Both the position numbers and the translations under genes were made by a program. The notes beneath the pieces were generated by a model. It was given only the letters and a program-made list of their open reading frames with translations. It was not told where the DNA came from and ran no database searches. Source: CAVYHJ01 sp963768165 [NCBI: uncultured bacterium] (lineage in GTDB: Bacteria > UBP4 > UBA4092). Taken from it: DNA of 64,000 nucleotides. Shown here in pieces: positions 51,420-60,375 of the stretch (position 1 is its first letter; every line of letters begins with the position of its first letter). Location: the NCBI GenBank assembly GCA_963768165.1, contig CAVYHJ010000028.1, positions 372,001-436,000 on the forward strand, written 5' to 3'.

Positions 51420-54400
51420 ATCGGATTGGTCTTGCGGGGAAAACAGCTCATTTTTTTATTGATTCCAAGTTAACGCCCTTAATCGTTGTTGCTTCCCTGC
51501 TATTAGGCTTATTTGCCGTCTGGAAAACTCCACGGGAAGAAGAACCCCAGATATCTGTCCCGATGATTGATGTGATGGTAGCGTATCCCGGTGCGAGTTC
51601 CAAGGAAATCGAGCAACGGGTCACTTATCCCATGGAAAAATATATTTCCGAAATCAGCGGTGTGGAATATGTGTATTCCATCACCAAACCAGGGATGAGT
51701 TTCTTAATTGTTCGATATTATGTTGGGCAAAATCTGGAAAATAGTCTTGTCAAACTTTATGACAAGTTAAATGCGAATATGGATAAAGTCCCACTTGGCG
51801 TCATGCCTCCACTGGTGAAACCGCGTACTATTGATGACGTTCCTATTCTCAGTCTGACACTCTGGGGAAAGGGATACGATGGATATAATCTCCGCCGGGT
51901 TGCCTTGGAATTGGAGGACCAAATCAAACAGGTCAATGATGTTGCGGAAACCAAGGTCATTGGTGGACAAAGTCGGCAATTTAGAGTAACTCTCGACCCG
52001 ACGAGATTAGCATCCTATCAATTGACATCCGTGGACATCATTACCAAAATTCAACAGGCAAATGTGAGCCAATCTGATGGAACAATGAATTCGGGTAACA
52101 AAGAATTCAAAATAGAATCAGGTACTTTTATTTCCACCATTGATGATGTAAGAAAACTGGTAATCGCTACTCATAATCAGAAACCTGTGTTTCTTGATGA
52201 TGTGGCCTATATCAGGGATGGACCGGAGGAACCAGTTCATTACGTTTTCATTGGGTTGGGTACTCAATCTGACAAAAAAGGCATCCTCAAACCGGAATCA
52301 CCAAATACGGACTATCCCGCAGTTACTATCTCTATTGCAAAACGAAAAGGGGCAAATGCAACAGTGGTAGCGGATCAGGTATTAAATAAAATAAAAGCTC
52401 TCAAAGGATGGATTCCCTCTGATATTCAGGTAACCGTCACACGAAACTATGGGGAAACCGCACAAGAAAAATCCAATGAGTTATTGGAACACATGTTGAT
52501 AGCGACATTCTCGGTCATTATCCTAATGGCACTGGCATTGGGTTGGAGAGATTCGTTAGTCGTCGCAGTTGCCATCCCCGTGACTTTGGCATTGACCTTG
52601 TTTATTTATTATCTATTCGGGTATACACTCAATCGGGTTACCTTGTTTGCACTTATCTTTTCCATCGGGATATTGGTAGATGATGCGATAGTAGTCGTAG
52701 AAAATATCCATCGATATTTCCAGACCAAGACCGGAATGTCACCATTGGAGACGGCGGTATCCGCCGTAGATGAAGTCGGCAACCCGACCATTTTGGCAAC
52801 ATTCACAGTCATCGCCGCTATTTTACCAATGGGATTTGTATCGGGTTTAATGGGTCCTTACATGCGACCTATTCCAGTGGGTGCTTCTATGGCAATGCTA
52901 TTTTCCTTATTTATTGCATTTGTGATTTCACCTTATATGGCGTATCGTTTGTTGAAAAACAAAGTGCATAGCTCTTCATCTGCCGGGAAAGATCATACAC
53001 AGTCCTGGGATTACCGATTTTATGTAAAAATCATGACACCTTTAATCCGAAAACCGCTTGTTCGTTATTCTTTTCTTGGTGGAGTTATCATATTACTACT
53101 TGGCTCCATGTCTCTGGTTTATTTCAAAGTCGTCAAAGTAAAGATGTTACCGTTTGATAACAAGAGTGAATTTCAAGTTATTATTGATATGCCGGATGGG
53201 ACTTCTTTGGAACAAACCTATCGGGTCGCTCAGGATATCGGGACCTATTTACACACTGTGCCAGAAGTCACGAATTATGAGGCGTATGTGGGAACATCTT
53301 CCCCCTTTAATTTTAACGGGTTGGTACGGCATTATTTCCTCCGACAACAATCCAATCAAGCGGATATTCAAGTCAATCTGGTGAGTAAGAAATTGAGAAA
53401 ATTACAAAGCCATGATATTGCCAAACGGGTTCGCGCACCCCTTGATGAAATCGGTACAAGGTATGGTGCAAGGATTAAAATATCTGAAATTCCTCCCGGT
53501 CCCCCAGTGTTACAGACATTGGTGGCAGAAATTTATGGGCCTGATTACAATCAACAGATTGCCTTGGCTAAACAAATCAAACAAATCTTTCAATCAACTC
53601 CCAGTGTGGTGGATGTGGATTGGGAAATGGAAGATGATCAAAACAAAATCCAGTTTAATGTAGATAAGGAAAAAGCCGCATTGAATGGTATTTCCACGGA
53701 TCAGGTATCCCAAACTATTTACACAGCCGTCAATGGATATTCCGCTGGATTATCCCATCTGCCCAAAGAAAAAGAGCCTGTTAATTTATGGGTTCGTTTT
53801 CCGGAATCCGCACGATCCAATATCGAAGAACTACAATCCATCTACGTCTCCAATTCTGAAGGAAAACAAATACCCGTTTCAGAACTGGTGACCGTCAAAA
53901 AATCTATCGAAGATAAAAGCATTTATCATAAAAATCTTAAACCTGTGGTATATGTTACAGGAGATGTTGCCGGGAAAGAAGAATCACCTGTGTATGCCAT
54001 TCAAAAAATGTCTCACGCAATCGCTCAATTAAAAATTCCACAAGGATATTCCATCGAACAATACGCTACTCATGCACCCTTCTTGAATGATAAACTGGCG
54101 TTAAAATGGGATGGAGAATGGTATATCACCTACGAAGTATTTAGAGATTTGGGACTGGCATTTGCGGTGGTCTTGATACTCATTTATATTTTAGTGGTTG
54201 CCTGGTTCCAGTCTTTCACCACTCCTCTTGTCATCATGGCACCTATCCCATTAACCTTAATTGGAATCTTACCCGGACATGCCATCTTTGGAGCCTTTTT
54301 CACAGCAACCTCCATGATTGGATTCATCGCATTGGCGGGTATCATTGTCCGCAACTCCATCATCCTGATTGATTTTGTCGAAATCAGAAGAAGAGACGGT

Positions 54401-54625
54401 TATTTACTAGAGGATGCCATTATTGATGCCGGTGCCGTTCGATTCCGTCCGATGTTATTAACAGCTTCCGCGGTTGTTGTTGGTGGGTTCGTAATTCTTT
54501 TTGACCCGATTTTTCAGGGATTGGCAATCGCATTAATGACAGGCGAAATCGCGGGTACTTTCTTATCACGTATTACCATCCCCATTCTTTATTATCTGGC
54601 TGAATCTCGACGGAAACATTCGTAA
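51416..54625 (+). CDS. RND-family efflux pump, inner-membrane transporter
   Basis: A 1,069-residue proton-driven pump of the AcrB/HAE superfamily. Twelve membrane helices in two sets of six with two big periplasmic loops; the proton-relay pair in helix 4 is [37 protein letters not shown] near the N terminus resembles the clade of RND pumps linked to metals or small organics rather than classic AcrB, but the substrate cannot be named. The start is GTG at 51416, overlapping the adaptor stop. It ends the operon. Confidence 0.94.
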   Translation: MNRIGLAGKTAHFFIDSKLTPLIVVASLLLGLFAVWKTPREEEPQISVPMIDVMVAYPGASSKEIEQRVTYPMEKYISEISGVEYVYSITKPGMSFLIVRYYVGQNLENSLVKLYDKLNANMDKVPLGVMPPLVKPRTIDDVPILSLTLWGKGYDGYNLRRVALELEDQIKQVNDVAETKVIGGQSRQFRVTLDPTRLASYQLTSVDIITKIQQANVSQSDGTMNSGNKEFKIESGTFISTIDDVRKLVIATHNQKPVFLDDVAYIRDGPEEPVHYVFIGLGTQSDKKGILKPESPNTDYPAVTISIAKRKGANATVVADQVLNKIKALKGWIPSDIQVTVTRNYGETAQEKSNELLEHMLIATFSVIILMALALGWRDSLVVAVAIPVTLALTLFIYYLFGYTLNRVTLFALIFSIGILVDDAIVVVENIHRYFQTKTGMSPLETAVSAVDEVGNPTILATFTVIAAILPMGFVSGLMGPYMRPIPVGASMAMLFSLFIAFVISPYMAYRLLKNKVHSSSSAGKDHTQSWDYRFYVKIMTPLIRKPLVRYSFLGGVIILLLGSMSLVYFKVVKVKMLPFDNKSEFQVIIDMPDGTSLEQTYRVAQDIGTYLHTVPEVTNYEAYVGTSSPFNFNGLVRHYFLRQQSNQADIQVNLVSKKLRKLQSHDIAKRVRAPLDEIGTRYGARIKISEIPPGPPVLQTLVAEIYGPDYNQQIALAKQIKQIFQSTPSVVDVDWEMEDDQNKIQFNVDKEKAALNGISTDQVSQTIYTAVNGYSAGLSHLPKEKEPVNLWVRFPESARSNIEELQSIYVSNSEGKQIPVSELVTVKKSIEDKSIYHKNLKPVVYVTGDVAGKEESPVYAIQKMSHAIAQLKIPQGYSIEQYATHAPFLNDKLALKWDGEWYITYEVFRDLGLAFAVVLILIYILVVAWFQSFTTPLVIMAPIPLTLIGILPGHAIFGAFFTATSMIGFIALAGIIVRNSIILIDFVEIRRRDGYLLEDAIIDAGAVRFRPMLLTASAVVVGGFVILFDPIFQGLAIALMTGEIAGTFLSRITIPILYYLAESRRKHS

Positions 54626-54788
54626 AACATCTAAATCGAGAAAGAGAAATCTTCTTTAAAGAAGAGAAAATAAAACAACTAAGGATTCTCTGCAGTGATA
54701 GAATCACAGATAATCCACCAATTTCTCTCATTTATCAATTATACAATCTAGTTTATGTTGTCAGAGCATAGACCTGCTCGAAGAAGAC

Positions 54789-54817
54789 TTGACACACCAC
54801 AATAATCTCCTTATGCT
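54789..54817 (+). promoter_or_regulatory. Promoter of the YncE/phosphoesterase gene
   Basis: A perfect -35 TTGACA (54789-54794), 17 bases, then TATGCT (54812-54817). Transcription would start about 40 bases before the ATG at 54865, which has GGAGG at the right distance. Confidence 0.6.
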
Positions 54818-54864
54818 AATCTTGAAAATAAAATATTTATTTATTCCCATTTTTGGAGGCTTCC

Positions 54865-57648
54865 ATGTTTGCTAAATTCAGAATTCTTTTGGTAATTGGC
54901 ACTTTATGTTGCGTTACCCCTGCTCTTTCTCAAGAAAGGTATCTTAATTCCACAGCAGAAAGATTACTCCCCCGTCAATGGACTCTTCGTCCCGCGGGAA
55001 CCAGTATTCCCCTAGGTGATAAACCACTGAATATTGCCATATCTCCCGATAACCGTTATATCGCGATTTTACATAGCGGATACGGCCAACACGAAATTCG
55101 CGTTGTGGATCTAAAGTCCCATCAACAGGTAGGACAAGCTTCTTTGAAAAATACCTGGTATGGCGTTGCGTTTACTCCCGATGGGAAACGGTTGTATGTC
55201 AGCGCGGGTACTGACGACGCTGTCGTGCAATACGATTTTAATCATGGAATCCTCACTAATCCGACAAGATTTGATCTCACTAAAGATACAACAACACTCC
55301 TTTATCCTTGTGGAATCGCTATTGATAAAAAAGGACAATTTGCGTATATCGCCGAGCAATACGGCAATCGCCTTGTTGCTTTAGATTTGCTTGCACCGGA
55401 ACATTCCATGAAGGAAATTATCAAATTTTCTGACTCGCACTCTTATCCCTATAAAGTGGTATTACATCCCGATGGTATAACATACTACGTTTCGCTATGG
55501 GGTGGAAAAGCCGTGGCGGAAGGGAATGTGGCAAATGCAAAGACGCAATTAATTTTCACCGATTCTCATCCTAATGAAATGGTATTGACGAAAGACGGGT
55601 CGCGGCTCTTTGTCGCTTGCGCCAATTCCAATAACGTGGATATCATTGATACAAAATCACACAGGGTCACGGAAAAACTCAATGGCGCACTCTATCCCAA
55701 TATGCCGGAAGGTTCCACACCCAACGGCTTGGCACTCAGTGCCGATGAAAAAACGCTTTATGTCGTTAATGCGGATAATGATGATTTGGCGGTATTCGAT
55801 ATCTCCCGTCCGGGACATGCCAAATCTCTTGGGTTCATTCCCACCGGTTGGTATCCGACAGTAGTGGCCGTTTCACCCAATAAAGAAATTATCGTGGTCA
55901 ATGGAAAAGGAAATGGTAGTTTGCCCAATCCCGATGGTCCGAAACCCGTTTCACAAAACACCCCCGGTATTTCCATTGAAATCCAACCGTCCGGTCAGGA
56001 TGCACAGGGATTGATATTTAAAGTAAATAAAAAAGATTATACCAACGCAAAACGAATCGGCGTTTTGCCCAAATTGCGCAAGTGGGAAGATAAAGATGCA
56101 CCCGACCGATTCTATGAATCCAGTATGGGTTCGGAGGTACGGATAACTCAAGACGACCATGTTCTTTATCCTGTAAAAAAGGTTGTAAAAGGTAAAGCCT
56201 CCTTGGATAAGGACACTTTTATTCTGCATTATTACCGTCCCAAAGGTGACTATAAAGATTGGACGTTATGGACATGGGCGGCTCCCGCCAATTCGGAACA
56301 ATATATCGGTGGTCTGCTTCTGGGAACCTTATCGTTTATCCCGCAACCTTCTGCAATAAAATTAAAAGCATATACCCGTCAAGCCTACCTCTGTTCTCCT
56401 CTGCGGCAGGATTTATTACCGGTACACGCTGAAAAAAACAATCCGATTCCCGCCAAAGTCGGCGACCCCAGCCCTATAAAGTATGTCGTTTATTTCATCA
56501 AGGAAAACCGTACCTATGACCAAATGTTCGGCGATATGCCTCAAGGAAATGGCGACAGCACCCTTTGTTTATTCGGTGAAAATGTTACTCCCAACCTCCA
56601 TAAAATCGTGCGGGATTTTGTGTTGTTAGACAACCTCTATGCCGACGCCGAAATCAGCGCCACCGGCCATGAATGGTCCATGGGCGCTTATGCCACGGAT
56701 TTTGTGGAAAAAAGCTGGCCTCCGAACTATGGCGGACATGACCATCCGGGAAAAACACTTGACTACAAATCCGAGGGTGCCGATCCAGTAGACGATGGCG
56801 ACGCAGGACATATCTGGAATCGCGCTAAAGAAGCCGGGATTACCTATCGCAGTTATGGCGAATGGGTGGATGACGGCGGACCCGCAGGAAAAGGACATAC
56901 CAGCGATCCCGTGCTCATGGGACATTTTGATCCCTTTTACACCGGCTGGAATCTGGACACCAGTGACTTGGACAGGTTTAAACAATTTCAACAGGAATTT
57001 ATGGAATTTGAAAAGAAGGGTGAAATGCCACAACTGGTTATTATTAAGTTACCCAATGATCATACCTCCGGCACCGCAAAAGGTGAACCAACGCCAACAG
57101 CCTATCAAGCGCAAAATGACTTGGCGCTGGGAATGTTTCTCGATTTGCTTTCCCATTCCCAATTCTGGAAAAACATGGCGGTGTTCGCCATCGAAGACGA
57201 CGCGCAAAGTGGTTCCGACCACGTGGATGCTCACCGCACCGAGGGAATAATCGCCGGACCCTTCGTGAAACGCGGTTATGTGGATCATCACCTGTACTCC
57301 ACCACCAGTTTTCTCCGCACGATGGAATTGATTCTGGGATTGAAACCCATGAGCCAGTTCGATGCTGCAGCACTTCCTCTCTATACCAGTTTTACCAATG
57401 TTCCCAATAATCAGCCTTATGTTAAAGAAGAAGCGCGCGTTTCGCTGACGGAAATCAACGAAGATAAAGCCCCCATGCAGAAACAATCTTCTCTCTTGAA
57501 TTTCAAAAAAGAAGATGCTAATCCCGATATTCTGTTTAATGAGATTATCTGGAAATCCGTCAAAGGCGCCAACAGCGAGATGTCCCCGCCCGTTCATGCC
57601 GCCTTTATCCAACCCGCACCCAAACTGGCGGATAAGGATGAGGATTAA
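54865..57648 (+). CDS. Secreted YncE-type beta-propeller fused to alkaline-phosphatase-family phosphoesterase
   Basis: A 927-residue exported protein. Signal peptide at 1-~22 (FRILLVIGTLCCVTPALS). Residues ~45-350 form a YncE/YVTN-like seven-bladed propeller with repeated SPDNRYIA, TPDGKRLYV, SADEKTLYVVNADND units. Residues ~525-830 form a phosphoesterase domain of the alkaline-phosphatase superfamily (VVYFIKENRTYDQMFGDM, SATGHEWSMGAY, AIEDDAQSGSDHVDAHR), like phospholipase C-type enzymes. I start at the ATG at 54865, after GGAGG, not the upstream TTG. This fusion is known from other bacteria; its substrate is unknown. Confidence 0.9.
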   Translation: MFAKFRILLVIGTLCCVTPALSQERYLNSTAERLLPRQWTLRPAGTSIPLGDKPLNIAISPDNRYIAILHSGYGQHEIRVVDLKSHQQVGQASLKNTWYGVAFTPDGKRLYVSAGTDDAVVQYDFNHGILTNPTRFDLTKDTTTLLYPCGIAIDKKGQFAYIAEQYGNRLVALDLLAPEHSMKEIIKFSDSHSYPYKVVLHPDGITYYVSLWGGKAVAEGNVANAKTQLIFTDSHPNEMVLTKDGSRLFVACANSNNVDIIDTKSHRVTEKLNGALYPNMPEGSTPNGLALSADEKTLYVVNADNDDLAVFDISRPGHAKSLGFIPTGWYPTVVAVSPNKEIIVVNGKGNGSLPNPDGPKPVSQNTPGISIEIQPSGQDAQGLIFKVNKKDYTNAKRIGVLPKLRKWEDKDAPDRFYESSMGSEVRITQDDHVLYPVKKVVKGKASLDKDTFILHYYRPKGDYKDWTLWTWAAPANSEQYIGGLLLGTLSFIPQPSAIKLKAYTRQAYLCSPLRQDLLPVHAEKNNPIPAKVGDPSPIKYVVYFIKENRTYDQMFGDMPQGNGDSTLCLFGENVTPNLHKIVRDFVLLDNLYADAEISATGHEWSMGAYATDFVEKSWPPNYGGHDHPGKTLDYKSEGADPVDDGDAGHIWNRAKEAGITYRSYGEWVDDGGPAGKGHTSDPVLMGHFDPFYTGWNLDTSDLDRFKQFQQEFMEFEKKGEMPQLVIIKLPNDHTSGTAKGEPTPTAYQAQNDLALGMFLDLLSHSQFWKNMAVFAIEDDAQSGSDHVDAHRTEGIIAGPFVKRGYVDHHLYSTTSFLRTMELILGLKPMSQFDAAALPLYTSFTNVPNNQPYVKEEARVSLTEINEDKAPMQKQSSLLNFKKEDANPDILFNEIIWKSVKGANSEMSPPVHAAFIQPAPKLADKDED

Positions 57649-57653
57649 TTCGC

Positions 57654-57692
57654 ATACGCCGGGAATGAAACAAAACAGATTTTCCGGCGTAT
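57654..57692 (+). terminator. Possible terminator of the phosphoesterase gene
   Basis: Nine-base arms ATACGCCGG and CCGGCGTAT with an AT-rich loop of 21 bases, five bases after the stop, followed by a T-rich run (CTTATTCTATTTCG). It is the most terminator-like hairpin in the window, though the loop is long. Confidence 0.5.
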
Positions 57693-57717
57693 CTTATTCT
57701 ATTTCGTCGTTATCTTA

Positions 57718-57746
57718 ATTCGAGTTCACGTAAAACATGATATGAT
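57718..57746 (+). promoter_or_regulatory. Promoter-like sequence upstream of GH5, direct-repeat copy 1
   Basis: ATTCGAGTTCACGTAAAACA followed by the extended -10 TGATATGAT. The same sequence recurs at 59437-59476 (17 of 20 plus 9 of 9) but with 11 extra bases between the two parts. Confidence 0.55.
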
Positions 57747-57813
57747 GCCTTATAACAACCCTAAAATAGATAAAGGTTCTTAGGTTGAAATCATATATAC
57801 ATTATTGGGCGTC

Positions 57814-58845
57814 ATGAAGTCGCAATACACAATTCTACTGACAGTTCTTCTGTATGGTTGCTGGGTCACTTGTTCGGCTGCCGCAGAGCAGCCCATCAAA
57901 AAAACTGGCACGCTTGAATCTACCTCGATCTCCCACTGGTCTACCCAGCTTCAGATTAAAGATAACCGCATCGTCAACGGGTCCGCAGAAAACATCCGCC
58001 TCAAAGGCCTGATGATTCCAGAACCGGCCAGGTTGGCGGGAGAGGGGCGTTACACACGCAAGTTGTTCGAGACAGTGCGAGCGACGGGGGCCAACGTGAT
58101 TCGGATTCCGGTTCATCCTCAGTATTGGGCAAAGAATCCAGATTATATACACCGCTATCTCGATCCTGCGGTGCAATGGGCGGGAGAACTTGGCATGTAT
58201 GTCATTCTGGATTGGCACTCCATCGGCAATGAGATAACCGGGTACGCACCGCAGGTTCCCGAACTTTTTTGTCATACCGATGCCATGACTAAAGACTTCT
58301 GGGAGCGTGTGGCTTCGCATTTCAAGGATTCGCCGCATGTGATTTTTGAGATCTTTAATGAGCCGCAGAACATATCCGCGGCGGACTGGCGTGGTTGCGC
58401 CAACCGATTGGTGAGGATAATCCGGGCACAGCGAGCCAGGCAACTTATTATCGTCGGCGGGTTAAATTACGGTCGAGAGCTTGATTGGGTCCTGCGGGAA
58501 CCAGTTACTGGCGAGAACATTGCGTATGCCTCCCACATTTTTCCGAGCCATGCTCAATCCGGGTGGGATTACGATTTTGGTAGAGTCGCGGCGCGTTATC
58601 CTGTGGTGATTACCGAGTGGGGCTTCATAGACAAGAAGCAAACGCCCAATCCCTCCGACCGTTATCTCAGCGGCGATGTCGGTACGTATGGTGACCCGTT
58701 GATGTCTTACCTAACCGAGCGTGGGATTGGATGGGTGGCGTGCTGGTTCGACGAACAATGGCAGCCGGCAATGCTTCTTCCGGACAGCAAAGGATATACC
58801 AATTGGGGAAAGTTTGCGACACTCCAGTTGAAGAATACCAGATGA
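57814..58845 (+). CDS. Secreted GH5-family glycoside hydrolase (cellulase-like)
   Basis: A 343-residue exported enzyme that should cut beta-1,4 or related glucans or mannans. Signal peptide at 1-~25 (ILLTVLLYGCWVTCSAAA). The GH5 barrel shows RLKGLMIPEPA, GANVIRIPVHPQYW, YVILDWHSIGN, the acid/base Glu in FEIFNEPQN and the nucleophile Glu in VVITEWGF, then IGWVACWFDEQW. The ATG at 57814 is preferred over a TTG at 57805; no good ribosome binding site is present. The gene is richer in G+C than its neighbours (71 of 120 over 58021-58140 versus 24 of 60 over 55441-55500), pointing to transfer. Confidence 0.9.
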   Translation: MKSQYTILLTVLLYGCWVTCSAAAEQPIKKTGTLESTSISHWSTQLQIKDNRIVNGSAENIRLKGLMIPEPARLAGEGRYTRKLFETVRATGANVIRIPVHPQYWAKNPDYIHRYLDPAVQWAGELGMYVILDWHSIGNEITGYAPQVPELFCHTDAMTKDFWERVASHFKDSPHVIFEIFNEPQNISAADWRGCANRLVRIIRAQRARQLIIVGGLNYGRELDWVLREPVTGENIAYASHIFPSHAQSGWDYDFGRVAARYPVVITEWGFIDKKQTPNPSDRYLSGDVGTYGDPLMSYLTERGIGWVACWFDEQWQPAMLLPDSKGYTNWGKFATLQLKNTR

Positions 58846-59087
58846 ATAGGAAACAACGAAGACTAACAAGGACGGTCTCTCACCGCGACTCCAGCCAACC
58901 GTGATAAAAATGAAAAAGACGGGTTTCACAACTATAGAATCTGAAGTAATACAAGCTACCCAGTGAACTTAAATCTTCCTTTTGTGGAAATTCGTTTCAT
59001 AAATAGATTTCACCCACATTTTACAGCGCCTTCATTTAATTGCAATATATGAGTATTATCATAATTATGAAGTAAATAAAGGATCTC
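58846..59087. other. Gene-free stretch after GH5
   Basis: Part of the 319 bases between GH5 and the small ORF at 59165. Its first third keeps the higher G+C of the GH5 gene, the rest is AT-rich. A -10-like TATCAT/TAATTAT lies around 59057-59068 before the tiny ORF at 59088. I see no RNA gene or strong hairpin. Confidence 0.5.
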
Positions 59088-59147
59088 ATGGACCAATCAA
59101 CAACAACCGGTTCATTAATAGATCTAGTGATTCAATCCATTTATTAA
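59088..59147 (+). CDS. Possible 19-residue peptide upstream of the gene at 59165
   Basis: ATG after AAAGGATC opens MDQSTTTGSLIDLVIQSIY and stops at 59147, just before the AAGGAGA ribosome binding site of the next ORF. It could be a leader peptide or chance. No homology is claimed. Confidence 0.25.
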   Translation: MDQSTTTGSLIDLVIQSIY

Positions 59148-59164
59148 TAAGGAGACGAAAAAAC

Positions 59165-59368
59165 GTGCTAGAGGAACACATCTGTCCTATTTGTTTTAAA
59201 GATTTAAGCAAAGCGATTCCTGAGATTTATGCCACATTGCCGCCGAATGAAATTGAAGACCATCAACGGAAGTTGCTGTCCAAACTGGAATACCTATCCA
59301 AGAGTGCCCACGCCCAGCAAATTGCGCAATCGAAAGAGAAGCTGAAGGGACTGAAAATAAAATTTTAG
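59165..59368 (+). CDS. Small CxxC protein, unknown function
   Basis: A 67-residue ORF with GTG start and AAGGAGA ten bases upstream. It starts MLEEHICPICFKDL with a CPIC pair, followed by a charged helical stretch (HQRKLLSKLEYLSKSAHAQQ) and a Lys-rich end. It could be a small metal-binding or regulatory protein, or the N-terminal stub of a longer one. It lies between the GH5 gene and the ABC exporter promoter. Confidence 0.45.
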   Translation: MLEEHICPICFKDLSKAIPEIYATLPPNEIEDHQRKLLSKLEYLSKSAHAQQIAQSKEKLKGLKIKF

Positions 59369-59436
59369 ACCTATGAATTTCGGTACGATGGATATGGGAT
59401 AAAGTTATTTCACAAGAGTGCATCCCAGTCCTCTTG

Positions 59437-59476
59437 ATTCGAATTTACATAAAACAGTGCTGTTTTATGATATGAT
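59437..59476 (+). promoter_or_regulatory. Promoter/operator of the ABC exporter, direct-repeat copy 2
   Basis: ATTCGAATTTACATAAAACA, 11 extra bases, then the extended -10 TGATATGAT. The extra bases complete a palindrome CATAAAACAG-TG-CTGTTTTATG (59448-59469) touching the -10, which makes it a good operator candidate. It ends nine bases before the ATPase ATG at 59485, so the leader is very short. Confidence 0.55.
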
Positions 59477-59484
59477 AACGCGAC

Positions 59485-60375
59485 ATGATTCGTGTTGAAA
59501 ACTTACGGAAATCCTATAATTCATTAATCGCCGTAGATGGAATTTCTTTTGAAATCTATAAAGGTGAATGTTTTGGTTTATTGGGACCTAATGGAGCGGG
59601 AAAAACCACAACCATTCATCTCTTAACGGGATTAATCCAACCGGATTCCGGAATGATAGAAATTGGCGGCGCCACAGACCCCACCCGTCCTGAAGTCAGG
59701 AAACAATTGGGAGTGACCCCCCAATCCTTGGCCATCTATGATGATTTAACTGGAAAAGAAAATCTGGCTTTTTTTGGTCAATTAAACCGTGTGTCGGGAA
59801 AACAATTGACAGAAAAAATCAATTGGGTCTTGGAATTGACCGGATTAACCGACCGCCAAAATGATCGGACCGTTAATTATTCCGGCGGAATGAAACGCAG
59901 GTTAAATCTGGCTTGCTCATTATTGCATGACCCACCCGTTTTATTAATGGATGAACCCACGGTCGGAGTTGACCCCCAATCCCGTAATCTGGTTTTTGAT
60001 AATATTGAAAAACTGAAAAAAGAAGGCCGAACTATCCTTTACACTACCCATTATATGGAAGAAGCACAACGGTTATGTGACCGGGTCGCTATTATGGATC
60101 ATGGAAAAATTCTCGCCTTGGATTCGATTCCTAACTTGATACAAAAATATGGGGGATTGACGTTGGTGGAAGCTGTGTTCCAAAACCCACCGCAGGGAAA
60201 AGAAAAAATTTCGGGCCAGTGGGAGGGAAACCATTTCCGTACGGAAATCAATAATTCCATGGAATTGGTAGTACAACTGGTTTCTCTGGATGGAAATATT
60301 CAGAGTATGCGTGTCGAAAAACCGGACTTGGAAGATGTGTTTTTGAATTTAACCGGTAGGAGCTTGAGAGATTGA
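59485..60375 (+). CDS. ABC-2 type exporter, ATP-binding protein
   Basis: A 296-residue ATPase of the DrrA/CcmA-like ABC-2 exporter class. Walker A GLLGPNGAGKTTTIHLL, Q-loop GVTPQSLAIYDDL, signature YSGGMKRRLNL, Walker B PPVLLMDEPTVGVDP and H-loop YTTHYMEEAQ are all intact; residues ~225-296 are the usual accessory tail. The stop overlaps the start of the permease (TGATG). No Shine-Dalgarno sequence is seen and the leader is short. Confidence 0.94.
   Translation: MIRVENLRKSYNSLIAVDGISFEIYKGECFGLLGPNGAGKTTTIHLLTGLIQPDSGMIEIGGATDPTRPEVRKQLGVTPQSLAIYDDLTGKENLAFFGQLNRVSGKQLTEKINWVLELTGLTDRQNDRTVNYSGGMKRRLNLACSLLHDPPVLLMDEPTVGVDPQSRNLVFDNIEKLKKEGRTILYTTHYMEEAQRLCDRVAIMDHGKILALDSIPNLIQKYGGLTLVEAVFQNPPQGKEKISGQWEGNHFRTEINNSMELVVQLVSLDGNIQSMRVEKPDLEDVFLNLTGRSLRD

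Noticed and set aside
57049-57612. 187-residue minus-strand frame within the phosphoesterase gene
   Set aside because: Antisense shadow of a well-supported coding region with recognised catalytic motifs.
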